64,000 nucleotides of DNA from Aristolochia californica (Eukaryota > Streptophyta > Magnoliopsida > Piperales > Aristolochiaceae): positions 3,348,001 through 3,412,000 of the forward strand of contig JARWKL010000006.1 of assembly GCA_029961685.1 (NCBI GenBank), read 5' to 3'. Under the pieces are notes generated by a model. That model did no database searches. It was not told the DNA's origin and saw only the letters and a program-made list of their open reading frames with translations. Within the stretch, counting starts at the first letter, position 1. The number at the start of each line of letters is the position of its first letter. Made by a program: the position numbers and the translations under genes. Shown here piece by piece: positions 48,234 through 60,500 of the stretch.

Positions 48234-49746
48234 GTGGGGACGTTCATATTTCCTCAGTGGTATTTGTTCTGGCATGTAAAAGTAGATGGTTCATTTTACG
48301 ATTGAAAGAGACCTCGTGATGGTGTCATATGTCTAACGTTCCATTCTTTTCAACTATTTAATTTTATTAAGCATGTACAAATCAGGAATTAGTTTCTAAT
48401 ACTAAATCTAGTTCCTGTTACTATTGAAATTAGACACATTTCTTTTATGCTCATCTTTTCTCTCTTGTTTTTAAAGGGTTAATTTCGTTCGGTTCGGCGC
48501 TAAGCGACCCGGCCTCCACTCATGTGGCACATCCTCTTTATTGCGTATTTGCGTGCGAATAACATTATTGGGGCACGCTATTTTTCATTTCGTTTGCTTG
48601 CCTTGGTGTTTCAGTGTAAAGATGTCATAACACTGGCTACTCTGCAACTAGAGACAGCATTCAATTAGATGATGAAATTCAGTCGTCATCTCGATACGTG
48701 CTTGGTGCGGTCCACAACCTTAAAATTTGTCGCCTGCTTGGTTATATTGTATACACCTGCATTGAGTGATGAGGTCCGGAAGAAGGCAGCCCTTTTTCAA
48801 TGCACAAACTTCAGGTTTCTCGTGCATTTAACTTCATTGGTCCTATTTCTCTCTTTTTTCTTTATTGTAGCCAACTTTCGGTGACCAAACGGCGATGCCC
48901 AAAAAGGATAGTGATCGTTTTTCATTCACCTCCTCTCTTGACTAAAAAACAAAACCTAAGGGAGCGCTTACAACCATGGATACTTTATGCCCTGGATTCT
49001 CCAATTTAGCGTTTCGTATAATTATAGCGTTCACTTGATAACAACATTCTGTAACCTACTCAGTTTTAATAGATAAACAACATCCACTTGGTTTATCTAT
49101 TGACACATCCCTCATTTTTAAAACACATCCCATTCAAATGGCTTCTATAACAGTCCTAGAAAACAAAAATCATCAATCAATACTGTCAGCACGCTTCCAA
49201 ACAAGGCCCCAGACCGGCCAAAAACGAATCCAGCAAATCCAGGATCACCACAGCTCAGACCCGCCCGAATCCCCCCATGAAATCACTCGACGGTAGTAAA
49301 CAAGCTATGACCGATCACGTGACAACTAGATATCAATCTTTCATTGTTTACATTAACAAAAGAAATATACAGTCGGGTAACCAATGTTGATTCTAAGGCA
49401 TTTTTATATTAGAAATTTTGGATATCAAATAGACCAAAATTTAAGCTACATCAGAGTTATCACACCAGCAGACCAACGGACTCCTATCAAATAATCCCAA
49501 ACAAACTGCTAAAAGATTCGAAAAACCCGAAAATTCTAACTATCAGTTGCGTAAAATCACAAGAGTAGAACACCTACATATACATTAAAACATTCAAGAT
49601 CTTTTGATACAGGAAGCCTCGTTATTCCTGCAGATCTGCCACTCTTGACAACTCTTCCAAAACCAAAACCCAATAAAAAAAAATAAAAAAAAAGATCAAC
49701 TGGGAGGGAAAGAGATAGAGAGAGAGAGTAGACAAAACAGGCGATC
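48234..49746. other. Intergenic between convergent RABD2 and RGGA genes
   Basis: Holds the two 3' UTRs (about 48234-48700 for RABD2; about 49550-49746 for RGGA). No gene is seen; short open frames at 48669-49009 have no support. Confidence 0.6.
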
Positions 49747-52665
49747 TCACTTAGCACCGAGCGTGGGGAACTGGCCAGGATCTTCAATTGATGGTGCAGG
49801 CACATTAAGACTATTGCCTCCAGCGTATCCAGCACGGAAGCCACGGCCCCCACGTCCTCGACCACGGCCACCATAGTATGATTCACCTTCAGCTGGCTTC
49901 AGGAATTCGTTAATACTGAGAGACTGCAGAAAAGGCAATAAAACGTGTCAATAAACTACAAAATGGTTACAACTCCACAACATGCATAAATGCAGACAAT
50001 GAACAATGGATTCTAAAATGGTTCGTTTGTTCATGGCTGCAAAATAGGAAACCACAACCCACACCCACCAAACTGTAGTTCAGGACTGCAATGCACATTA
50101 CACAAACTTATTTTGCATTCAACACTTTGAGAGAGGAGAAAATCTGATCAACAGAAGAAAGCACAATAACAAGAAGATGCTTCATGAATTCTAAAAAGAG
50201 CATGACAGTGAAGCAAAAAGCTACCGATATCAAGCAGTACAAGGTGGTATAGAGAAGGAAATCTTATAAACCTTTTTTGCTTTCTCTTCTTTATCAGCAT
50301 TTTCTTTGCGCTTGTCCTTATCAGAGCCCTAGGCCAGAAATATACCACAGTTCAATCAAAACCAATTTCTCATAACTTTACCATGATGCAATAGAGAAAG
50401 CACTTGAGAAAATTCACCAATTTAATGAAGATGTCATCGTTTCCCTTCTTGTTAGCAAGCTGCTGCATGGATTCAAGCTCCTTGTCAAGAGCCACCTTTC
50501 TTTCTTCCATCTTCAGGGCCTGCAAAGCTTTCCTCTTTTCCTCAAGTACCTTCTGGTACTCCTCCAAAGTCATCTCCTATTTACAGTCATAAAGTAAGTC
50601 TTTAAATAAACAAAATTCTGTGACTCATGAGGCAATGGAAAACAAACAACAAAAAAGAAAAATTATAGAATATTCACAACCAACACCATAGAGTGCACAG
50701 AACCAAATCACTAGTTCAAAATTCAATGGTAAAAGAACCTCAATTCAAGAAAGGGCACAGTGACGAAAGAATAAAACACACTCTTACTCTAGTCTAGAAT
50801 TTCCTTTGATAAGAAACGTGATTAGCAGAATTACTTTGGGCTAACAAGTAAGAAAATAGTAGACACCTTTTTTTCAAAAAAAGTAATACAAAATTATAGA
50901 AAATATTCTTATTCTGACTTAAAGAACAAAACCGAAGTGAACCATTAATCTGACAATAGTTCAACAACCTCAATTTTAAAAGCTTATGTCCAACCACATT
51001 CAAGTATACTAGGCTCAATAAAACTCCACCTGCATGTCAGTTACTAACAACAGAAGAGAAAAGTAAAGATCAACTAGCAGTTGGAATAAAATATGCATAT
51101 AATGGTCTGGTCCTTCTAAAGACACCTTATCTTCAGGTTCTTTTTCTTCTGCTTCAACTGCAGTATTCTCCTTGTTGCCACCTGTCACATCTTCATCTCC
51201 AGGTTGCTTCTCAGGGCTAGTGTTCTTCTCATTTATGACCTCCTCGGTTTCCCTGAATCACATTCACCACTAATAAACTCGTACATAGTTCAAAGAATTT
51301 TCATATTGAATTGCAAAAGCAAGTAACAAGGTACAATAATAGTATGGTTTAGGCCATTGAAAGTATTGAACTCACGGAACAATTTCATCAGTTGGAGTTC
51401 CCCAATTACCACGGCCAGATCCATCACGCTTAAGTTCACTACTGTAGACAACATACAAGAAAGTTAAAGTAAAACAAAAGCCCATAAAATAGATACATGC
51501 ACACTAAGTACCATAAAAACAAATTATGATAATATGTACCCTCGCCCACTCCCACTGCGACGTTCAAACTGCCTCCGAGGATGTTCACCTTCGCCTGTCT
51601 CTCCATTACTGAAGGCCCCACGACGGCCTCCCCGAAAGGCACCTCGAGGTCTGTCACCATAGGAACGAGATCCTCCTGAATGCTTAGTTACATCTCCATC
51701 CTCAGATGCACCATAGCCTCCAGAAATTCCATTAAATGCATTCTCATTATTGGTGGAATCACGACTAAATCCAGAGCCACGTCCACGTCCAAATCCACGA
51801 CCAGGACCACGGCCTCCTCGCCCAGCACCATCACTCTTTCCTTCTCTCACTATTCAAATAAAGGGGAAAACACAAATAAACAAGCAGGGAATAACACATA
51901 ACATTCCAAAAGAATTGCTCGAGTCAACATTTCAAGTTCTTATACCCAAAAGAATGTTTAAGATACTCAGCTATGATCAACCAACCGAAACATTAAAATC
52001 TGATATTACTGGAAAGGCTCAGTAGAAGGAGAAAGGCCGCAATATTATCTACAAAGTCAGCTGATTATTTTCTTCAACTTGTATATAATTCAGAACAAAT
52101 TCTGAGAGAAACAGTAACATCAAATAAAGAAAATAAAGGACTCTTCAATATACTATTCTCTAATCCATAAAGAAAAAAAAATTAAAAATGGGCTGCCAAT
52201 CTTAAGTCCACCGCACCTCAGGTGCAATCATAATGATGTTGCAGTACTTAATGTTAGTGCACGTAAATGCTATAAAAGCCTGAAAAAGAGTTGAGAGGAC
52301 CAGATAAAATAACCGACTGATGCCTAATTGCGATACTACAAGAAGTTTGGAGTAAATTAGGTTTCCCTTTATTACGTCACAAATCAACAATTTCAGAATA
52401 ATCAATTATCTAAAAACAACAAACCAAATTCATCTCCACTTCTTTAGAGAAGTATCAAACTTACAGAACACACGCACACACACTCCGCTGATCCAAATTG
52501 TAAAGCAATTTGGTGCAAAACAGGCTGAGATAAGTTTCACATGTTTCGTACCAAATGGTTTTTCATATTGGATCTCTCTCTATCTCTCTCTCTCTCTCAA
52601 TTTGGTGCAAAACATGACGGCTGAGATAAGTTTCACATGTTTCGTACCAAATGGTTTTTCGTATT

Positions 52666-52712
<47 letters not shown>

Positions 52713-53209
52713 GATGATGATGATTATGATGATGATGATGATGATTATAGGTAAAAGACGGCATCAATTTTATCACAGATGATGGAAATGACAGTACGAT
52801 GAAAAAATGGATACTAATTTTGCTTAATAACACCAATTAACAATCCGAATCAATGCACCTTAATAAAGGTGCAATAGACTGTATACCCAATGCAAATACT
52901 CTTCTCAAATCAATCCATGAGGAAAGCACATCAATTCAATAAATAAATAAATAAATAAAAGATAGTCAACTTGATTAGAAAGTAAGAAAACAACAAAATT
53001 AGTATATAGAAAGAGATGAAAATACCTGCTTGAGCGGGAGGGAGAGGTTTCCCAGGCAGTTTGGCAGCCGCCGGCTTCTGCTGAGCATTAGACTGAACAG
53101 GAGTTAGGGTTTTCATCGGCACCACTTTCTGCACCTGCGCAGCCAAGAGCAGCGAGGGGTCATCGTTATCGTTGTCCCCCAAGAGATCAAAAGGGTTGGT
53201 AGTCGCCAT
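49747..53209 (-). CDS. RGGA: RGG-repeat RNA-binding protein, RGGA type (HABP4/PAI-RBP1 family)
   Basis: Hyaluronan/mRNA-binding family protein with an N-terminal Stm1-like region. Arabidopsis RGGA binds RNA in the cytoplasm and affects salt and drought responses. Seven coding exons: 53035-53209, 51540-51849, 51376-51441, 51126-51252, 50418-50576, 50272-50328 and 49747-49923, all GT-AG and in phase, give 356 residues (Arabidopsis about 355). The N-terminus MATTNPFDLLGDNDNDD is characteristic. Glycine-arginine-rich tracts occur near residues 66-85 (GRGGRGPGRGFGRGRG) and 300-320 (GRGRGRGGRGFRAGY). The central HABP4 block contains SELKRDGSGRGNWGTPTDE, then an acidic stretch and MTLEEYQKVLEEKRKALQA. 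The tail is IEDPGQFPTLGAK. Intron 1 (1.2 kb) holds a duplication with microsatellites. Confidence 0.95.
52506..52750. repeat. 92-bp tandem duplication with (CT)n and (GAT)n microsatellites, RGGA intron 1
   Basis: Two copies starting at 52506 and 52598 share caatttggtgcaaaaca and ataagtttcacatgtttcgt. Each ends in a CT run; the second, 52669-52709, passes straight into a GAT repeat at 52710-52748. Confidence 0.88.
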
Positions 53210-53540
53210 TTTCGCCCCCGGCCGAAAAGAAAAACCCTAAATCGCTGAGAATCGAAGGATATCCTAATTACTCGCCATGGCTGGAAATCCGAGTAAAAGA
53301 TCCAACGAGAGAAGAAACATAATGACAGTAGAAAACCCTAGCCACAGGGAAAGAGAATTGGGGTGGGGTGGGGGGTGAGTGAGCGAGAGGGAGCAGAGAA
53401 GAAAAGCAAGGGAGCCGCTGCATTTGCCAAAAGACCTAATCTCAACCTATTTATCGCCTCCGCGGGCTCTCGTGGGTTAACATCCATTGTTTGTTTATTA
53501 TATATTTTCAGGCCAATACACCTAATTCTTTTTACCTATT

Positions 53541-54075
53541 TTACCACCCTACCTTTCACTAATTACGACGATGCCATTCATGTCGTCGGCTTGTTCCTTG
53601 TTTAGAAAAGATCTGGACAGTTGATGTAGGTGGGGTCAGGCGAAAGTATGATCCAGTACGAAGCAACATTTTTACCACCCTACCTTTCACTAATTACGAT
53701 GATGCCATTCATGCCGTCGGCTATTTTGTTCCGTGTTTCTAAAAGATCTGGACAGTTGATGTTGGTGGGGCCTAGGAGAGGTCATGATCCAATACGAAAC
53801 AACAATTTTACCACCCTAACTTTCACTAATTACGATGATGCCATTCATGCCATCGGCTATTTTGTTCCTTGTGTCGAAAAGATCTGGACAGTTGATGTAG
53901 GTGGGGTCAGGGGAAAGTCGTGATCCAGTACGAAGCAACGTTTTTACCTCCCTACCTTTCACTAATTACGATGATGCCATTCATGCCGTCGGCTATTTTG
54001 TTCCTTGTTTCGAAAAGATCTGGACAGTTGATGTAGGTGGGGCCCAGGGGAGGTCATGATCCAATACGAAACTTG
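53541..54075. repeat. Four-copy tandem array, unit about 134 bp
   Basis: Units start near 53541, 53672, 53808 and 53944. Each contains ctttcactaattacgatgat, atgccattcatg, aaaagatctggacagttgat and a GGTGGGG segment ending with a tac-gaa motif. Copies differ by a few bases and small indels. The array starts about 330 bp upstream of the RGGA start codon on the far side, so it lies in or near that gene's promoter. Confidence 0.92.
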
Positions 54076-55074
54076 AATCTGTACCGTTGACTCAACGCAT
54101 TTGGTAGATCAATGGCCCTTATTTTATTTTCCCTATCTTACCATCAAAGTGATTTTCTGGTTCGTCATTCCCTCCTCTCATCCGGCCCCGTTCTACGCCA
54201 CCGTCGAAGCACCTTCAAGCTCCTCCTTGTTGTCGTTGTTCATCGCCCGCCACCTTCAAGCACAACCGCGAGGTCAGCCCTTTAACTCGATCGACGGTTA
54301 GTTTAAAAAAAAAACACTTAACATTCCCTTACAGAAATAAATTTGGTCGCCCCCTTGCTCCCGTCTGATGGAGAGAACTGCATCATTCATTCTCCGCCGC
54401 CCCCCGCCCCCGCTAACCCATTTATCCATATCTCTCTGTTTCTCTTCTTCTGGTCAATCTCTACAAGTTTGCCTCCTTGCCACCGATTAGGATAAGTACG
54501 AAACTCCACGCCCATCACTCATTCAATATCTACCTTCTCCTCAAGCTTCGTCTCTCTTCTTCTCCCAATTTGTGCTTTATGTAATATACCTAAACTGTCC
54601 CTTCTATAATTAGTATTTTAATATAATATTAAAATGCATTAACATAATAAATAATTAAATAGAATGTTTTATTAATAAAATAAGATAGATTGTAGTTTAG
54701 TTTAAATTAATAAAATAAATAGGATTAAAATTAAATTATTAATTTAATTAATTATAAAATATATAATAATCAAACAAAAATGTTTTCCTTTATAATGTCC
54801 AGATACTTGATCAAATTCTTAGTTTAACAATATCTTAATTATCACTCTTAAATTGGTAATTTAATATAATATTAATAGTAATAAATATAATAAATAAATA
54901 ACATATGGTGTTTTATTAATAATATAAGATAGATTTTAATGTAGTACAAATTATTAATATAATTATGAAGTAAAATAAAATTATTACTTTAATTAGTTAT
55001 GACAAATAAAAAGACTTTGATAGAGAGAAGAGGGTTAGAACAGCGAGAGAGGGAAGAAAGAGAAGAGCTGAGAC
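54076..55074. other. Intergenic, AT-rich, nothing recognised
   Basis: 54590-55020 is very AT-rich with short repeated segments. Open frames near 54101-54301 are not supported. The last 60 bp before 55075 (gagagaggg and gaagaaagagaag runs) resemble the sequence after 58228. Confidence 0.5.
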
Positions 55075-55649
55075 TAGGGGTGGCTTCGAACCGAGCCGGC
55101 TCGTGAGCAGCTCAAGTTCGGCTCGGTGCTGGCTCTGTTCGATTCGTTATCTATCGAGCTCTGAAATCGGCTCGTTTACCTTAACGAGCCGAGCTCGACT
55201 GAAGCCAGGTTCGGTTCGTCGGCTCGCGAGGCGGCTTGAGGTGAGTCGGTATCGGGTCGGGAGCGACAGGAGGGGGGGGATAAAAAAATTTCCTTTTTCC
55301 CCCCTCGTCACCGCCGAGCCCCTCCTGTCGGCTGTTGTCGCCGCCTCTACTGCCGTCAACAACTACTCGTTAGCCGCCTCTGTGGCCGTCCGTTCAATTT
55401 CTTCCTCTCCTCGCCGTCGCCTCTATTTCCGTCGTCGCCGCCGTCATCCCCGACTACAGGTCCTCCTCGGCATCGTAACCCCCTTCCTTCCGCATCGTCT
55501 CAACGGAAAACCTTAACCAGTAAATTCAAGGGAGAAATAATCCCCCCCCGGGCGAAGATGATTTCGCACGTTCAAGGGAGAAATAATTCCCCCCCACCTC
55601 CCCCATGCGAAGATGATTTCGCACGTGCGATATCATAAAGTAACGAAAA

Positions 55650-56110
55650 AAATATTTTTTCCTTAAACTCTCATTTCTCATAGCTCTTAAAAAAATTAAA
55701 AATACATTTTATAGAAATAAGTTTTTATGAACTATTAGTGTCTCATGTTTTTTTTTAAACATTTTTTTAATTGAAAATTCTTATTAAAAATCATATAATT
55801 TTCTAAGTAAGATTTTCCTACCAAGATGGAGTAGAAAACTATATAGAAATTTTTTGAATAAGCATTTAACAGTTGATGCTATAATACTTTTAGCATGAAG
55901 CAATTTTCATTGCAATTTTGTGTTTGACATTTTATTTGATTAAAAGTTTATAGATAAGTATAATAATATATTAGATTGATTATAAATTTTTATTTATTAC
56001 CCTAGAAGAGGCAATAAAAGGTCCATTTAACTTTCCTAAGAAAATCTTAAAATATTTCTTGTAATTTTCTAATAAGTCACTAATAGTAATAGGATTTTAT
56101 TTAAAGGTTT
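55650..56110 (+). repeat. Long direct repeat, copy 1 (in the hAT-like element)
   Basis: Pairs with 57090-57610. Shared runs include aatcatataattttctaagt, tgatataataatcttttagc-like sequence, and gataagtataataatatatt. Similarity is clear but imperfect. Confidence 0.85.
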
Positions 56111-57089
56111 TTTTGGGAATATGTATTATAGGAAAAATTGTTATGGTCCCTAGCCATGGATCTAGTAACTCGGCGAGTCAAATAAGGATCCAGCACTGTT
56201 AGAGGGTTTCTTAACACGTTTTTGTGAAAAAAAAACTCTCTTTTACTTCCCTCACATGTTATAATTGAAAAGGATTTTCCTTTTTTCAATTATAGATGCA
56301 CCAATTCAATCAAGAGACTGTTTTAAGGATCCAATTATGAAACCCCACTTTATACCTCACGTCAATGAGTAGGGTTTCTGAATTCATGCAACTACCAATG
56401 CTGAATGTAAAGAGGGCAGTCTCTAACTCTTCTAAACTCGGAAAAGATAGATAAAAATACCTCTTGAAGACCTCCTTCAATTCAGCAACTCGAAAATCCC
56501 TTTCTTGATGCTAAGGCTCACACAAATCCTCCTTCCCTCACTGCTGGTTCGTGGAAGAGATGGATGACTATTGCAGCATGGAAGAGAAGGTTGATTCCTC
56601 CTCCTTTTACTTCCAAGATCTCCTCAAAGACTCCCCAATGGATGCAGCAAACCCCCAAGAGAGTTCAAGCCAAGAACCCTAGAATAGAGAGCCTAGAAAG
56701 AACCTAAATTACCCTAGTTTATGCTAATTTCGAACTTCCTTTATTTCTCCATCCTTACCCTTAAATAGGGTAATTAACATCAACATGGGTTAGGGTTATA
56801 AAACTCAATTCTACCCCTACCTTTAAGTCTTATGACAAATCAATAAAATTTGAAATTAAAAGCAACATAAATAATAAAAGTAAAAGTAGATGACTCAGTC
56901 TTATTGAGTCCATAACAAAAATATTTTTAGTTTTTCCTAGAATATAAATTTTCATCTAGGGGCACTAAGAAGGCCACAGTAAATTTATGGCTAGATTCAA
57001 AAATTACAAAACAAGCTAAACAACAATTGGAGTAAAAATGATTAATATTGATGCATTTTAATCCATCATTGAAATTCAATCCTGAACCC
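56111..57089. other. Segment between the two direct repeats, retroelement-leader-like
   Basis: The minus strand carries LDPYLTRRVTRSMARD, and TRSMAR-like motifs occur in some LTR-retroelement polyproteins. The plus strand has a pyrimidine-rich leader-like zone (56290-56800). No gag-pol is present. Weak assignment. Confidence 0.3.
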
Positions 57090-57610
57090 TAAAAAAAAAC
57101 TCTTTGTCCCTTCCTCATGGCTCTTGAAGAAATTGAAAAGATATTTTAGTAGAAATACGTTTCTAGAGACTATTAGTGGTTTTTTTCAATAAATGTTGAA
57201 AAGACATTTTTAGTAGAAATATAGGGACCATTAGTGCCTAATGTTTTTTGAAAATATTTTTCTAATTTTAAATTCTTGTTAAAAAATCATATAATTTTCT
57301 AAGTAAGATTTTCTTACCAAGATGGGCTAGAAAACCGTATAGAAAAATTTTGAATAAGTATTTGACAGTTGATGATATAATCTTTTAGCATGAGGCAATT
57401 TTCATAGCAATTTTGTGTTTGTCATTTTATTTGATTAAAAATTTATCGATAAGTATAATAATATATTAGATTAATTATTAATTTTTATTTATTTCCTTAG
57501 AAAAGGTAATAAGAGGTCCATTTAACTTTCATAAGAAAAATTTAAAATATTTCTTGTAATTTTTTAGTAAGTCTCTAATAGTAATAAGATTTGATTTAAA
57601 AGATTTATAG
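57090..57610 (+). repeat. Long direct repeat, copy 2 (in the hAT-like element)
   Basis: Second copy of the 55650-56110 repeat. It carries an extra internal duplication near 57150-57230 (agaaatacgtttc / agaaatatagggacc). Confidence 0.82.
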
Positions 57611-57689
57611 TTTTTATTTGGGTGATTGTAAATTGATAGTGATATTTCATTTTATTTTGTTGTGTTTGATTATTGTGTGAAGTTTATTC

Positions 57690-57940
57690 ATAATGTTATA
57701 CATTGTATGGAGTGTTTAGACTATTTTATGGAGTGTATGGAGTGTATAAACAATTTCATGGAGTGTTTATGGAATGTATAGACAATTTTATGGAGTGTTT
57801 ATGGAGTGTTTATGCAGGTATTATGTATATAGATTATGCCCAATTTTAAGTAGAGGTCATGCCAAATTTCATATATGTATTATATACATAGATTATGCTC
57901 AATTTTAAGTAGAGGTCATACCCAATCTTATACATGTAGT
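57690..57940. repeat. Minisatellite: GGAGTGTTTATGGAGTG units and a 61-bp duplication
   Basis: 57700-57810 repeats tggagtgttta / tggagtgtatgg several times. Then attttaagtagaggtcat occurs twice, near 57841 and 57902, in units of about 61 bp. Confidence 0.8.
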
Positions 57941-58122
57941 ATATTTAAAACTTTTCAATGAATATATATAAAATAAATTGTATATAAAATTATGCATATA
58001 TTTTACATAAAATTGGGCATAATATATATATATATATATATTATGCCCAATTTTATGTAAAATATATGCATAATTTTATATACAATTTATTTTATATATA
58101 TTTATTGAAAAGTTTTAAATAT
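57941..58122. repeat. Near-perfect 182-bp palindrome
   Basis: Left arm 57941 onward and right arm to 58122 are reverse complements over about 91 bp each, with one mismatch (caatgaat against caataaat). The centre, about 58031.5, is an AT run. Identical halves carry tacataaaattgggcat and aaattatgcatatat. Confidence 0.93.
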
Positions 58123-58488
58123 ATGTTGAAGCTCGAGCTCGGTTAAAATTTTTGGGCTCAAACATTTAAATCAAGCTCGACTCAAACATAGACAGGTTCG
58201 GGCTCGGTCCGGCTCGATGCCACCCTTAGTTGAGATGATGAGAGGGGGAAGAAAGAGAGGAGAAGAGACAACAAGAGGGGGGAGAGAGGAGTTGAGACGG
58301 CGAGAGGAGGCAGCACAACGAGCCAACAAAGAGCGAGAGACGAGAGAGATGACCGTTGGAAAGTAGAAAGGGTTAAGAGAGAGGAGGACAGAGAGGGAAA
58401 GTCGAGAGGGGGGACGCAGAGAGCATTGAGCGAGCGAGTGAAAGTGAATGAACTAGGTTTAGGGTTGAAATTCACTTTCACTCATTTT

Positions 58489-58678
58489 ACACTGGAGCAA
58501 GTGAAATTGAATGAACTAGTTCATTTCCTTTTAATTTCCATCATGTGCACGCATTAATGTTTTTGGGCAAGTGAGAGTGAAATACACTGGAGCAAGTGAA
58601 AGTGAATGAACTAGTTCATTTTCTTTCACTTTCCATCATGTGCACGCACTAACGTTTTTGGGCAAGTGAAAGTGAAAT
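58489..58678. repeat. 95-bp tandem duplication
   Basis: Units start at 58489 and 58584 with acactggagcaagtgaaa and share gaatgaactagttcatt and catcatgtgcacgca. The aactagtt core is palindromic. Confidence 0.88.
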
Positions 58679-58779
58679 CACTTTCACTCTCCCTCTAGGT
58701 GCACTAATAGGCCCTAAGGGAAAGTTGGCATGTCCAACGTGTAAGAGTCAAACACACACCGTGTAGTTGAAACAAGGAA

Positions 58780-60500
58780 GAAATGAGTGTTATATGAGTA
58801 ATCGATGTTTTTATCCATGAACAATAGTTGGCGAAATGATAGAAAGTTTGATGGTAAGCTAGAGCCTCGACCCTCCTAGTTCAGTTATTTGGACGTGACA
58901 TTGAGAGAGAACTGCATGAGCTCCCATGTGTGTTGCATGACAAAACATAGGCCAATAGCAAAAAGAAACAATCTAATCCCATAAATTGAATTGGAAGAAG
59001 AAAAACATGTTTTTTTGAGTTGAGTTATTGGTCAAAGATAAATCTAAGACATAATTTAAAAAATATATATGATAGTATTTTCCATCTTGATTGTTTATGT
59101 GATGACCCATCTGACAAGTTCATCTACATCATGAAGCATTACTTTGTGGTCCAATACAATATCAATGGATGTACCCGATTGAAAGTTTTTTTTAAAAATT
59201 GACAATATCGGAATAGAATAAAGCTCGTTAAGAAGGTTCAATTACTAAGGAGTATATTGACAATGAAGTTTTGACATTCTACTCTATGTACTTAGATGGG
59301 GTTGAAACAAGATTTAATCAAACAGAACAAAATTACGATGGAGATATCATTAGCCTCAGGGACAAAATATTGGTTTTATCACACACTGCTCATGAGCTAA
59401 GTGGAAGAACCGAATTGACACTTGACATGAAGTTGTATAAAAAATATTGTGGGATGTATTGAACAACTACAATGAGATTGATGAATATCTTTTGTAAGTA
59501 TTATTTAATTTAATTTTATTGGATTAGTTATAGCATATGATTGTTAATCATCTACAATCTCTCTTAAATAGTGAACACAAGGAAGTATTATGAATCGATG
59601 GTACAACCAATCAGGACCAATGACACGAAGGAGAGTTTGTCATTTGGTTTAAACATAAGGTTAGTTGTATCTTTTAAGATGGTGTTGGCTCAAATATTAT
59701 TTTTATTATGTGGCATAGCACTGATATCTTATAATATGTCATAGGTAAAAAATTTAGCTGCCCGTGGCCAACTTGTTTTAAATAGTAACATTTATCACCT
59801 TGATTTGGGTACTATATCAAACAACAACTACTTAAGTTGTATTGTTAATGGCATGCACATCTACACCTAATAACTTGAGGCAAATTGTATGACTCAAAAC
59901 AATGTCATCGTTATAAAAGGATACTATAGTGACAATTACCTTGACTATTATGTGGTTGTAATTGATATAAAAGAACTAAGGTACATGGGCAATAATTCAA
60001 TTTATGTGTTCACGTGCAAGTAGTTTGATGAAAGCAGTAGTAGACAAAGTCTTAAGACTCATAAATGGTTTACTGGTGCTAATACTAAAGGACATGGTGC
60101 AATGACGACCTTTTTTTTATTGGCATTTGAAACATAATAAATTATTATTTGGATGTTCCTAAAAATGGTGGCCTGTGGTGTGTAGCTAAGAAATCAGTCA
60201 TAAAAAAATGCATTTGATGGGTTAGAGTAGCATTTAACCTCATCTAATAAAGCAAATGACTTCCAACAACAATTGTTAAGTGATAATCTTCGAGTTGTCT
60301 AGGTAGACAATGAAGTTGGGCTCTTGGCAAAGTCAGACATTTTGCCTGAATGTAAAAGTGTGACAATTCACATGGTAGTGAATGAAGACAATGAAGATGA
60401 GGAAGAAGACGTGTATGAGGAAGACGAACCAAAAGAAGAAGAAGGAGAAGATGAATGTATTGAAAAAAAGAAAAGAAGTGCAATTAGATGTCAGTGAATC
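58780..60500 (+). pseudogene. Decayed CACTA (En/Spm) TNP2-type transposase
   Basis: Frame pieces match the C-terminal half of plant TNP2 transposases. At 59271-59462 MTFYSMYLDGVETRFNQTEQ and NYDGDIISL are like the DUF4218 end. At 59860-60080 are pieces like NNVIVIKGYYSDNYLDYYVV, NSIYVFTCK and THKWFTGANT, like DUF4216. An acidic tail (EDEEEDVYEEDEPKEEEG) follows and stops near 60497. Stops and frameshifts break it throughout. The N-terminal catalytic half and the CACTA termini are not seen. Family call rests on remembered motifs. Confidence 0.55.

Larger units (their letters stand above)
55075..58228. mobile_element. hAT-like non-autonomous element, 3.15 kb
   Basis: The left end reads taggggtggcttcgaaccga and the right end, reversed, taagggtggcatcgagccgg. 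The flanks carry a likely 8-bp duplication, gctgagac (55067-55074) and gttgagat (58229-58236), six of eight identical. Both ends then enter a CGAG/GCTCG-rich zone. No transposase reading frame is seen. The interior holds a G/C-rich segment (55270-55500), two long direct repeats, an insertion between them, minisatellite sequence and a palindrome, all listed separately. Confidence 0.62.

Noticed and set aside
55103..55516. 137-codon serine/arginine-rich open frame
   Set aside because: It lies in the GC-rich inner end of the hAT-like element and is made of simple-sequence-like codons; no family match.
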